Assembly (NCBI RefSeq): GCF_000003605.2
Contig: NW_003125916.1
Span: forward strand, 55,334-119,333
Reading direction: 5' to 3'
DNA: 64,000 nt
DNA from: Saccoglossus kowalevskii
Taxonomy: Eukaryota; Hemichordata; Enteropneusta; Harrimaniidae
Part shown: positions 35,441 through 47,564 of the stretch, piece after piece
Position numbering within the stretch: the stretch's first letter is position 1
Layout of the letters: every line of letters starts with the position of its first letter
The notes under the pieces: model-generated
The model's input: only the letters and a program-made list of their open reading frames with translations
What the model was told of the DNA's origin: nothing
Databases searched by the model: none
Position numbers and translations under genes: made by a program

Positions 35441-38304
35441 TCTACATGTTGCTCCAGACTTTGATAACTCAGCGAGGGGAGTGAGTTCTAATATTATAAA
35501 TCAAAGGAACGTGCCACGATGCTTACAAGGTAGGTTCTAATTTAAAATTAGCACAAAAAAAGAAAGATGGTACGCAATTACATTCTAGGAGAGTTATATG
35601 GATTAGGTCTAATTGTTTTAAAAAATAATTTAGATGTAGTTTTATCTATTTGGTAATGCCACCCGGATCATTGTACTGTTAACGCAACTAATCGTAAAAC
35701 CTGCTACTAATATGACATGGACGTAATGGAAATGGTTGACAAAATGGTCTGGCCCATATTTAACTGTTTAGTAATCATTTTATACATGGTATCGCATTTC
35801 ATGGGTTTATGTGACATATTTAAAATATATTTGCTTTGTTACAAAAAAATGCGGACAAAAGATTTGGCATGGTACAGTATGCACAATGTAAAAACATTCA
35901 GCAATACAACCCCCCAACAATCACGGTATACATTTATCTATGCGGCCCCATAATATGAGAATACAAATATATTCAATATTTGATACATACGGTGTATAAT
36001 TGATGTCATCTTCAAATCTCATTACATCACAACTGCAAATCATAAACTAGACTTCCGGACGAAGAAAGTAATGATAGAGCATAATTCATAGCTGAAAAGA
36101 TGCGAATCTAATTAGTCATTGCAAGCATCATCATTTTAGTTTCAAACCCCAACCTGAATATAAAATTTATACCCATGAAAACCTTATTATTCGTCAAACA
36201 TACCTTGGCAAGTAACCAACTCGCACAATAAAAACACAAAAAAAACAGAAGTTACATTGCGTGTGCAGTAATTTCCAGTCAGATCGCGACAAAGATAAGA
36301 GGGGGGGGGGGGCTTGGTGTCAAAACATGTCACACAACTGCCAAGTCTGATTATTTCTGATCATCTCCATTCGATAAATCATCAACTGAGGTATACAACA
36401 ATTGAAGAAAACGATTAGATGAATCATTTAATATATACATCATGATTATGTGAAACACAACACGATGTAAGGTATTGATAATTACGCGAATAATTAGTTT
36501 TTGAATCGTGTGTGACCTTTAAGAAGTAAAGTAAGCCAATATCTAAAGTCATGAGCTATATCGCAAAAAAAATAATCTGAATAATAACGTTTAAAGAGTT
36601 CGCATGGTGGTGTTGGTGAGTTACCTTATATGGGCATCGAAGAATAGGTGCTGTAGAACAGGCAATTATACTTTTCTTGCATAAATCATACTTGTTTGGA
36701 ACTTAAAACCTAAACCGACATAACGGAAAATATCTAGGGAGGGTAATGTATTTTGGTTTCATAGAAATTGCTGTGTTTGAAACTAATCAATCATACCTTT
36801 AGTGCATGTAGTCTGCTGAAAAACTGAATAGTAATTTGGCAATTTTCAAAACCTTTTTTTGAAGCTTGTGTATCACCAAGAGTAAGCAACATAGCAAGCA
36901 TCTCGGCAATAGTCAAGACTACTTTTAACAATATATACAATTAGGAGCAAAATGTATTACCTAAGGAACTGTCAATTTATCCAATCAAATGTCATGATTT
37001 AGTGCTATATTTCCCATTTAAACAAATATTTTCCATCCCCGCGATGACTCCAAGTTCTAAGCCGAACGCACCCTTGAGATAACAACTGATTATATTATAT
37101 CAATGTATGCACGACTGTAAAAGCACGATTATGATTGAATGCAAGCCGGGCTATATTACAGAAAATGATCGGTGCGTACCTTCAAGCTACATCCAATGTT
37201 GATGATCACCGCTCACGAAAAATAAGCTATCATTCTTTCAATTACGCAAATAACCCAGTTTTAACATGTTAACATATCACAACAATTATTCAAATTATGG
37301 ATCAAGAATAGTCAACTCATGACTAAAGATGAAGATTGAAATAGCTATGAGTGTATCGGAATGCTGATTCCGGAGGATGGGAACTGGGAACACAGCATCT
37401 CGAACGTGATATTCAGGTGGAATTTATTGTAATGAAGGTTACTGTATACAATCTCTATTCTGAATTGTTCAGAAGTGTTTTATTTAGCGAATGTCAATGA
37501 CAAACTTGATCACAAATACCACGATAGTTTCAAACTCGAGGAGACCGCTCAGTGCATTTGATGCTTACAAATTTAAAATAAATCGCTTGTCCCAGTAACT
37601 TTATCAAAATGCACGATAACCCTTTTATAAAATCAAAATTATAGTCTAGACAATGTAACAGTATAATAATCTTCTGTATGATTTCAAAGATTTTATGAAA
37701 TTATATATGAAAGCAAATTATTGTATAGTTCTCTCGCTTAAACGTTTTTTTTTTATAATTTATTCAAATAAAAACAACGAAGAGCAGTTCCTTTACAGAA
37801 GCTGAGACATAACCATACCATGCCCCTCAGAACTTGGGGGGGGGGGGGCGTGCAACGAAGACGTTCTGTGAGCGGTATATATACACGTACTATCTTGGAC
37901 TGAAGTTCATAGACAACTTCATGCTGTTGATAATCCATTTAAGCGAACAATCACATTTTATTGACCTGCACCAAATACAAAAATGAATCATTTTATAGTG
38001 GAACAAATTAAAGGAGAACGTGCAAATTGATGTTGCATTTTTATATAGGTTAGATAGCCTATTTATTACATGTATCACGTTTTTATGGTACAGTAACAAA
38101 ACACTTATTCAGTCAACGCACATCATTTTTACGATCACATTCTTGTATCAAACAACTTTTGTTATGAATTCCTCGGCATCCTTTAAATCCCTAATAAACA
38201 ACACCATTACAAAATAGTCTATTCGTACTCGCATTTGATAAATGGTTAGCTGACAGCCACTGAATCAGTGTTATTTCATGCGAGTCCACCAATTCATGGG
38301 TTTT

Positions 38305-38760
38305 GTGTGATTGCGTCTTTAGTGATGATATATAAATCATCAGACTAGATATACAGTGCAAATGAATAGTATACGCTTAGAGGTGAGTTGTGAATGACAA
38401 CGCACCCCCAGGGATACGATTGTCAATAAACTTTTACTAGTTTTTCGTCATGTAACTACAGGCGTGTGTATGGACGTGTCGAAGTTCAGTCTTATTTGCA
38501 GTCATTTTATATATTGTTATTCCTAGATGACGCGAATTTGCACATGGAAGTTAAATAGCAATATGTTTCATTCAAAACTAAATTATACTTTGGTCACTCG
38601 GTGATTATTATTAATAGCTACAAATTGTCCTCAACCATGTCTGAGTTCCATGTTCACCACACAATGCATATTTAGATATTTCAAAATAAGGCGAGACCAT
38701 TCAACCCGTGAGCGGGTTGTATTAATTTATTGTTTGTATTGTATCGATGCAAATACACGC
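38305..38760 (+). repeat. diverged duplication, copy 2
   Basis: Direct-orientation partner of 35125-35440, offset by about 3.2 kb. It is longer by small insertions. Either an old tandem duplication or two insertions of one repeat family. Confidence 0.6.
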
Positions 38761-39328
38761 TACTTCGGACGGTGTTATAAAGTTATACTCCAAAAAACGC
38801 ATGTTCTAATAAGACTAGATAAGTAATTGTCAATGACATATAGTCAACGTTTGTTTTATAGACTCTGGCACAATGTTATTTGCACTTGATTAAGTCTATA
38901 CAAACGATTCTTATCAGCAAATAGGTAACATTGCAGTCAAAATCACCTCAAAATAAATACTTATAATTATATTGATTCTAGAATTTCTGTCAAAACACAG
39001 TTTGGGAGAATTGAACATATAGATATTAGGATTCAAGTTACATGTGTATGTCAGGAAAATATTAGGATTCAAAACACAATATTTTGGCATAAGGGACTTT
39101 AAATTCACAATTAATTCCATGTATTTTCACAAATTATAATACTAAATATGAAATAAATTACTGTAAATTAAAGATGCAATTCACATACAATTTCAGGACT
39201 GTTTAATGTTTTCAAAATACGTTTTATCAAATGCCACCACTGAAAAATTTCTTTGTCTAATCTCTACAAAGTTCCAAAAGTTGCAAACTTGGAATTTATC
39301 ACATCCTCTTGAATGTTCAATATGGAGA

Positions 39329-42300
39329 TTAGTCTCTGTCGCATAGACCATCACACATACACAATGCAGTACATGGTAGGTTTGCTTTAATACACTTGTA
39401 ACGAGATGAACAACCCTTTTTGCACCCACAATGCACTAGTTCATAACAAGACTCTGCCGCTTCTGGCAGTGTCGTCCATGTTGGCTGGAATTCGTCAGCT
39501 GCAACATGCCATCCACAGTTAACAGCAGACGGTAGTGTTGGCAATGGTGAAGTGGACTGTCCCCAAATATGGCCTCCTTGGTAAGTAGCTCGTAGTGTAT
39601 GTTGCACAAGTGCGTCCTGGGTTGGTGGAACAGCTTCAATGTGTCTTCCCTTCTTTGTGAATAAAAAACGGCGGACATCATTAACCTTAATTAATGTTAA
39701 GAAAAAGGAATAAATGTTATAAATTATTCATATCTTGGTCATGAATAATCAATTTATCATTCAATTTAAATAAATATTGTATTGAAGATTGAATAAAACT
39801 TAAACATCAGATTACCTGCTAGTTCTGTCATATAACAGCACAATAAATCTCTCAATTGTTGAGAAACAATGATCAGAAACATCGTCTGGTCCTTCTGCCA
39901 ACTCAAGGAATGCGTCTGTAACTTCTGGAAAATTCTCCCAAGTCATCCATGCTGTTTTCTTGCCACGTCCAACAAAGGATGATGTTGTGTCACATACCGT
40001 CAATGCATGGAACATTAGCAAAGATTTTGATCTTGTCGTACCAAGAACTGCTGCATAAGAATGAATAGGTAGAATTCTGTAATGCTGTCCCGTTCCAAAG
40101 GCAATCCACAGTTATGGGATATGAAGTGCCTGTACAGCAGCAATGGATAGTACAACAACATATGTGTCCACTGTACGAATCATGACTTCTTGATGACCTT
40201 TTGCAACTTAATCAGCAACATGTATCATCATACGTGTGTCAGCTTCTTCGTGTGAACATGGTGATAGACTAGACACATCATCACATTTTCACCATCAGTA
40301 GGTACAACCTGCTTCCCTTCAGTTTGAATCTTGCTGATTTGGTGTGAAAGAAATGAAACAACTCTTTCTTGTTATTAGCAAGGCGTAAGAAGCCTTGCCA
40401 ATTTCCAGGAATAGCAACAAAAGGTGAAACCTGCCGCCTTGTTCCACTTCCTCTTCTAGCCCGTGTAGATGCTTTTAAACTTGTGGTGAAATAGTCATCC
40501 CACACTAGGTCCAGTCTTTCCACTTGCTCTGCCAGGTATGGTAGGAATATTCTTTCACTATACTCCAGAAAATTTCTAGATGTCCCAGGTTTTAGCATTT
40601 GCACAAGAGCTGCACCGTCTATGATGATAACAGAGTGATTGGGATTATCTTCTGAAAGTTCTGTGTCTTTACTTAAACATGGGAGAAGATCACTCTTTGC
40701 CCCTAATCTGATTCTGCCATCATCAGATAAAGACGAAGGATATTTTTGGTTTTCGTGGGAAAAAATTCTTCAAGGTTACCATCACGATTTTGACAGCCAA
40801 TGTACAGTTTGAAAAATAGCTGGCAATTGTTCTTAGTTGATGCCAATTTTTTTTGTCTGTACTGGCTTCTTTCTTGCTATTATGCCTGAATAGTGTGAGC
40901 CTATTTTGAGGTATAGCAGCTTTTATTGGTTTGGATCTGGAAACAAGTCTTTCAGCAACAAAAGCTTTATACTGTTGTACACCAATTGCTTTTATCTTAT
41001 TTACAGTTGTTTGAACTGATGGATCAGCAATATCCCTTGACGCTAATGAGATAATATCTCCCCCTTCTTCTTCGAAGGGGTTGCCCACCTCCTGTACGAC
41101 ATTAATTAGGGACGAAAAATGTTACTTGAATCGATCTTGGCTTGCTTTAGATTGATCGTGATGTGGCAATTTCTCTTCTTTATCATATTTGTTCCCTTCC
41201 TCAAATTCACATACCATCCTGGAGAGTTCAGTTCCCGCCACCAGTAAGACCTATAGCTCTACCATCACCTTCATCATTGTTTTGTTCATGGGCCTGATCT
41301 ATAGGAATAACAGAAAAGATATGTGTGGTCTTTTGTACTGTGAACTTGCCATTCTTAAATTCGTCATGAACAGAAGGGTGAGTTGTTGGTAGTTGAACCA
41401 TATCTGTGATATGTACTGGTAACCAGCCAGTCAAATGCGAACATCCATGGGACAAGGTGAGTAAGTGATACTATGTACAATGCAAAGTTTGATTCTCTTA
41501 GTGATTGAACAAAAGCCATTATGAGAAGCTCCATTTCAAGAGTCGGGCTCCAATAGAGAAATTGCGGATTTTCTTTAGCTCTTTCATTGCACCAAGAAGA
41601 AAAAATTACACCTACTTCTGTTGGATTACACACAAGATACTTCTTGTAAGCCAGGTATTGAAGTTGATAAAGACATGCAGCAGTGATCTAGTGGGTATAT
41701 CTTGTACGTGTGACATGGGAAGCTTGTAAGAAAGAATCTGCTTTTCCAGGTGTGGTAACCTCTGCAAGAACCAATACATCTGTCCAACCACTTCCATCAA
41801 GCCATGTACCCAGAGCTTTTAAGGCAGCCATTTCTATATGCAGCGCACCCATCATAGCTACCAGATGGTCTTCGCCTATGGTCAATGGCCAAGTCCATTG
41901 TACTTCTTTTGTCAGGGCAAATAGTGGTTGATCGCATGCAATAACAGGAATTTGTCTTGGGTTGAGATGTTTCACAGCCTTTTGTACTACCAAGATTGAA
42001 TGACGAATCATTACGATTGAGTGTGAAAAATCTGCAAAAAGTGGTAAGAGAGCACTTGTACACTTAGACTGGTTGTCCTGTGTCTGATGAGCGGCATGAT
42101 TGGAAGACCAAGATAATGTATGTGCATCTTCAGTCGGTTCCACATCATCCAAATTTTCAGTGCCATTGTTGTCAATTTTCTCCAGATCCATAGTAGTGCA
42201 ATGCTCTGTCTTGTTTTGAACATATTCAAGCCATTCTTTTTCTTCCTTTATATAAATCTCTATTATAGGTTGATAATCCATTTGTGCAGTCATAGAAGGT

Positions 42301-44001
42301 ACACTAGGGTATGTTGATCTAAATGATACAGGAGGTACATTTGTATATGATGCAGGCAATGCACTCACACATTTTGTACATGATGAGTGTGTTATCATCA
42401 CAGATCCAAGGATGTGGCCTTGTCCTTTGACACTCGGATGCTGTATCAGTGAGATTCCGGTAGCATGAAAGGAGTCTGTTGCTGTTGTTGATGAAGGATT
42501 GTAGTCAATATTATCGACAGCAGCCGTTGTAAATACACCACCACGAAGTTGAGGGGGACAAATGACTTGATGCTCTGTAAAGCGCTTACATACAGCATTT
42601 GCCAGGTCAGCAAACAATTTCAAAACTCATATGTGTCATATGACACAGAAATGCCCAATTCAGAAAGTCTGTCTATCAATCCTTGTTTTCTTGTTTTTGC
42701 ATGGTTCCTATGTACAATGGCAAAGGTGTTTCACTGCTTTTCTGATGCCTTATGGAACTTGCTCCTATGCGCATGTGCTTCACACTGTGAAACTTTATTA
42801 ATTGAGCAATTGTCAGTGCTGCTTGGTTTTCTGGATTAGCTGATGTTTTATATTGGGACCCTCAAGAACCATATTAACTAGTGCTAGGAGTGATGAGGGT
42901 ACTGATTTACGTTGACAGTCTGGCTGGAATGTACCATTGAATAATACTGTTTCTGTAAATAGTTCTCAACGTACTATTTGTGCTGTTCTTGCAAGAGTCA
43001 CTGCGTCAGAATCATTGTTTTTGTGAAATGCATCAGAGAGAACTTGGCCAATATCATCATCAAGTGCTAGCAACACGTCACGGTCTTTAGTATGTGCCAA
43101 GAGACCTGGGATATGTGCCAACATTTTCTTTCAATCTAGTTGTGTGTATTCGTTGCTTCTGTTTCACACCCAACTGCTCTAATCTAGTACAGTAGTCCTG
43201 TGTTAGGTCTGTCAGTTTAAAAATTGGTGCATGGAATTCATCTGATCGCATTTCCTCTATGTAAGATATCAGCTCAGCTAAAACGATACTGTGTATCATA
43301 GTTTCAGTGTCTGTTTTTTTACTGTCTTTTGCTCTTATCTCATGCATGATTGTATAATGATGTGAGACATTTTTTATGGTACTTGGCTTTGATGGCAATC
43401 ATATCACCAGCACTAAGCTTACAGAGCAGTTTACTATCTTCTATTTGGAGAGCTGCAGCAACAACCCAAAAGTGCATGCTTCAACTAGATCATTTGGAGA
43501 GGCTAACTCATCACAGAAAAAGCACATCAATTTACCTGGTTATTGTCTCATAACACTGGAGGCTGAACGTGTACGTTTAATTATTTCAGATGAGTCTTGT
43601 TTTTGACCTGCTTGAAGTTTTCTTTTTGACATTCGTTCTAATTTGGTTGTATTGTATTTATTTCTGCATGATTTATGAAATTTGGCATTGTGTTTCAGCA
43701 GAGTTTGTGATATATCTTCCCCTGCCTTAAAAATGGACTAATTCACTGGAAGCTCACCAATCTCGTCAAAAATATGTAAATGTTTGGCTAATGTTATGTA
43801 CCCAATGCCTCTACCACTTCTTGTAGATGTTGCAGAACAAACATTTGGTTCTTCAGTTGCCATTTGACAAAATATGCACAATGACCAGTACATAGGAAGT
43901 ATTGTAGAACTTGTGAATGATTGGTGAATGTTATCAGTGTTGAGTTCATCCATTTTGATATAGTGGTCAATGAGAAACACAAAATATAAAAATATTTCCA
44001 A
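39329..44001 (-). pseudogene. broken copy of a multicopy invertebrate gene with GCDT nuclease-like motif and Cys-rich C-terminus (probable mobile-element gene)
   Basis: Reading 3' to 5' on the + strand, homology is continuous but frame-broken. An N-terminal Cys/His segment (SLCIFCQ; later KHNAKFHKSCRNKYNTTKLE) is followed by MCFFCDELASPNDLVEACTF, LCKLSAGDMIAIKAKYHKKC, LAELISYIEEMRSDEFHAPI, a 311-codon open block (41688-42623, with MGALHIEMAALKALGTWLDG), VPWMFAFD | WLPVHITDM and KFTVQKTTHIFSVIPIDQAH. Then come YFTTSLKASTRARRGSGTRR, MFHALTVCDTTSSFVGRGKK, and after a probable intron (about 39690-39815) LVHCGCKKGCSSRYKCIKAN. From memory, close relatives occur in many copies in cnidarian and other aquatic invertebrate genomes. 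The GCDT stretch resembles the GCDY loop of FEN1/XPG nucleases (inference). In-frame stops and at least four frameshifts mark a dead copy. No terminal repeats found. Confidence 0.75.
41688..42623 (-). pseudogene. longest open block (311 codons) of the broken multicopy gene
   Basis: An undisrupted middle section. It contains KLFADLANAVCKRF, a low-complexity Ser/Thr-rich part, RQIPVIACDQPLFALTKEVQ, EDHLVAMMGALHIEMAALKA and ADSFLQASHVTRTR. It contrasts with the frameshifted flanks. The block alone is not a gene: its left and right continuations are found in other frames. Confidence 0.7.
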
Positions 44002-47000
44002 TACGTTTAACCTTTTCTAAGAATAAAGATTAGAAGAATTAGATAGAAAAGTGAGTAAATATGCGAGTACAAGCCAACCTTGTCAAGTTTCTGCCTGGTG
44101 TACCAGCGTTTATAAACACGCCTGTCAAATCCAATATGGCGACTTGGGAATTACAATCTTCAACAATAGAGGGCGCAATTGAATCTATATACATTAGAGG
44201 GCTCTGTTCTTCTTAAGGTGAATGTGTTATAAACTACAATGACAACAACTTAATCTATTATAGTATTACAAACGATATTTAAATGAAATGCTTTGATACA
44301 ATGTTAATTCCCGACGGTAAATTTAATAAATTAAATTTAATAAATTGTGTTTTTATCAAAAGAATTCAAGCTTTGTTACAATATACAAATACTTTATTGT
44401 TTGTTTAAAATGGATTATGTGATAATATGATGAATATAAATAATCATAATCTAGTCAAATAACAATTTTAAAATGTATGACCTCCGATGACATTTGGTGA
44501 CCTCTAGATGACCTCTAAGCTCAAGTTCAAGGTGGTCCTACATCAAATATTAACCGCAATGATGAATTCTACACATGTGCCAAGTTTCATGCTAGTATCA
44601 AATTGTGCACATGTTTTCAGCTATGTCGCAGGACTATTAGGCCTGCTTATTGCTAATGAGAGGGCACCCACAGAACTCACACTGGACAGGTAGTTCTTTC
44701 ACTGCTAGTATGGGGTAGATAACACAATAGTAACACCAACATATCAAGTTAAAGCTCCTAGCTTTGCAACTCTCAAAATAAGTACAAGTAACAAAGCACA
44801 GAAAAATACAATGAATAAATTCACAAAAATAGGGGATAGCCTATGCAATGCAAAGTGTGCATTGGTGATAACTCAAAGTTCCAGGATGTAGAAATGGATG
44901 ACAGTCAATGCCTTCTGCAACACAACAACGAAGAAATACAGGATTCTTGCTTACAGAGGAACGTTTTTATTCCGGAGGGCATCGCTGAAAGCAGAAGATC
45001 GCAGAGCAGTTCATACAAGTCTCACAGAATGATGGTTGAAGCCTGTATCACTTGTCTCACAATATCGCAGCAGCTACACACAAGATAAACAGTAGAAATG
45101 ATGGACCCCAACTGTTCTCAGTCTGTCCAATTTATATATTTATATTACCTGGGTTTCGACATGAGTCAATCAAAATGTGATCTTGCTAGCAGCTGTGTCA
45201 CGTAGGCAAATCAGTAGATCATAAACATCTTTTGTTATTCAAATAACATCAGACCTGGTAGATTCCAATTATCCTTCCAAAGTTGTAAACACCATTTGTT
45301 ATGTAAATCACAAGCACACATGGTAGATTCCAACTGTTCTTCCAGAGTTGAAAACAAGTATTACCTGTCAATCACCTTTATGACAGTTATCACACCTCAA
45401 TGCGCATCGTTTCGTCCCATGTTTCCATGCACACTTCTATATATATGACCTGATGTGTGAAATTTAAAGCATGTACGAGATATGATTCCGCCGATCTGCA
45501 TACGAATGGCTGTATATTTACTGTGACAACGTATGCAACTTATTACTCGACAGTTACTTACCCTCAAAAGATGGCTTCAGATGGCGTGCAATGAATGTAT
45601 CTAATGCAGCAAATGTTGCTATTCATTTAAAACATATATATTCACTATGGTATGCGACTGTTACTGACACAGACGGCATGCAATAAATGCGTGCAGTAAT
45701 TAAATACAAAATGTAACTTGTTGAGCCCAAGGATACTACAAATTGCTACAAGGAAATACATCAAAAGGTGTATTATTTTTGAAATTCTTTATAATTGGTT
45801 TGCGTTTTCATATGACATGTACACTTTGAGACAGCTGTCTATGTGGTAATTTTATTAAAAGACATTGATCTTTTAATTTGAAGTATACTATAGTTTCGAG
45901 GATGAGTTACCTAAATAAATTATCACACAAATACTTGAATACAAGATTAAGACAAGGAATGACAATTTAACAATAGTTCAGGTGATAAAACTTGTGTTAT
46001 GCAGTCACATTACACCATACAATGCACTAGATATGAATGTAACTATACAAGTATCGCAGTACGATATTCTCGATGATTTTACACAATACACAATACACAT
46101 AGGGCTCTGTTCTACTTGTGTTCACATGATGTATTCAACTGGTTGAATGTCTTTTCACTTTCTCCTTGTGAATAAATACTGACAAAATTGGCAATAATCA
46201 AACAAAATTACACACTACATCTTTATCTGTTGGTCAGTTGATAATATTATCAATTGCATGTTGTTCTATTTGAATTCTGCCAAGTATACTTAAATAATCA
46301 TAAGTAATATAAGTTTGTTTCTCACTGGGTATAGTAACACAGACCATGTGATGATTTGGATCTAGTATGATTTATGGTGATTCACTTCTAGTGGGAAAAA
46401 CTTTTTTTAGTCAAGGATACACATGCTTTTGTGGGTTCCACATGCCTGCTAATGTAGCATTATAAATATAAATCCAACTTTTGGCTCAGAGTATCTGATA
46501 TGTTGATACATTTAGAAACTTTAAGTCGCACAACATGAGTTTACTTATACTCAAAGCTTAACATAGCTTCTGAGTGTACTTTAGTCCAGTCTTCCGGTAG
46601 CTAGCACTGATAACTTGAATTTTGTACGGTATTCCGAGATTTGTTAACGTTGTATACCAACGTATATTGTTTTTATTTATTTGATAAAGGTAATTTTATT
46701 ACTCATTGTGTATCGTACATACATATGGGTTTCAATAAATTGTTCATTTAACCGGATTTTGATTCATTGATTCATTTATGTCTCAGTGGACCCGAATGCA
46801 ATGTGCTGTCTATGTGCGCCTGCATTATTTTTTAATGTCGCGGATTCTGAAATGTCAATTAGTCGCCCTTAGCAAGTTTGATGAAACAGTTACTTGTGAA
46901 TGGAGAACATTCCCGTCGTTATTATTGAAGCCTAGGCGAGCGAGATCTTACATTGCAGCATTTTGCTATTTTTTTCGATATAATAATAATAATAATAATA

Positions 47001-47518
47001 CTAATATTGATCAAAGCTTGACCTTGGCGCGGGTATTATATAGTTATAAATTATATGCTCTGGTATTTGTTACCTAGTGGATTTGGTCATCAAGTATCAG
47101 AAGTGTGCCTGGCAACAAAAGCAATGCTCTTAAAAACCAGCCATGAAACATTGTTCTGGAAAAAAACCCAATGAATAAACAAATAAATATATGTATGAAC
47201 ATTTCTACACCTACCTATACATAACTAAAATATGGTCACTGCTGCTTGTGGCTGTATTTCTATTTTGGATTGTACAATATGGTATATCATCAACAAAGAA
47301 ATTATACAAATTATAAAGCTATAAATTTTGGTAACATTTTTAAAATAATGCTTCGTCAAAGAAAACGAACTAAGCCATTCATTATCAGATTTGTTAGTGA
47401 TCTGGTAACAAATGTTAACGTGTAAGACATTCAGGGATTACATCATATGTACAATGAACTAAATCCACTTCCATTCACTTTGCGTATCACGCTTTTATTT
47501 ATTAGGACGCCTCTGCTT
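44002..47518. other. intergenic, no gene seen
   Basis: Region between the broken multicopy element and the membrane-protein gene. It contains an (AAT)n run near 46981-47000. Open frames at 44843-45088 and 46778-47077 have no recognisable content. The promoter of the downstream gene should lie in the right part. Confidence 0.45.
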
Positions 47519-47564
47519 ATGGGTTTAATCTGGATTCTACTTTATCAGTATGCCAAAGGACAGG
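47519..47564 (+). CDS. exon 1: signal peptide
   Basis: ATG followed by a hydrophobic run (GLIWILLY), then AKGQ and donor G|GTAAAG in phase 1. An in-frame ATG at 47447 would give a longer N-terminus, but the shorter form looks like a normal signal peptide. TTATTAG just before 47505 could also be an acceptor. Confidence 0.55.

Larger units (their letters stand above)
32981..39328. other. intergenic with repeats, no gene seen
   Basis: AT-rich overall, with a GC-richer tract at 33835-34160, a G-run at 36301-36312, another G-run at 37837-37848, and the diverged duplication listed separately. The open frames are short and unremarkable. Confidence 0.45.

Noticed and set aside
44196-46116. Direct repeat AGGGCTCTGTTCT at 44198 and 46101
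   Set aside because: The match is only about 13 bp with loosely similar flanks; too short to call LTRs or element ends.
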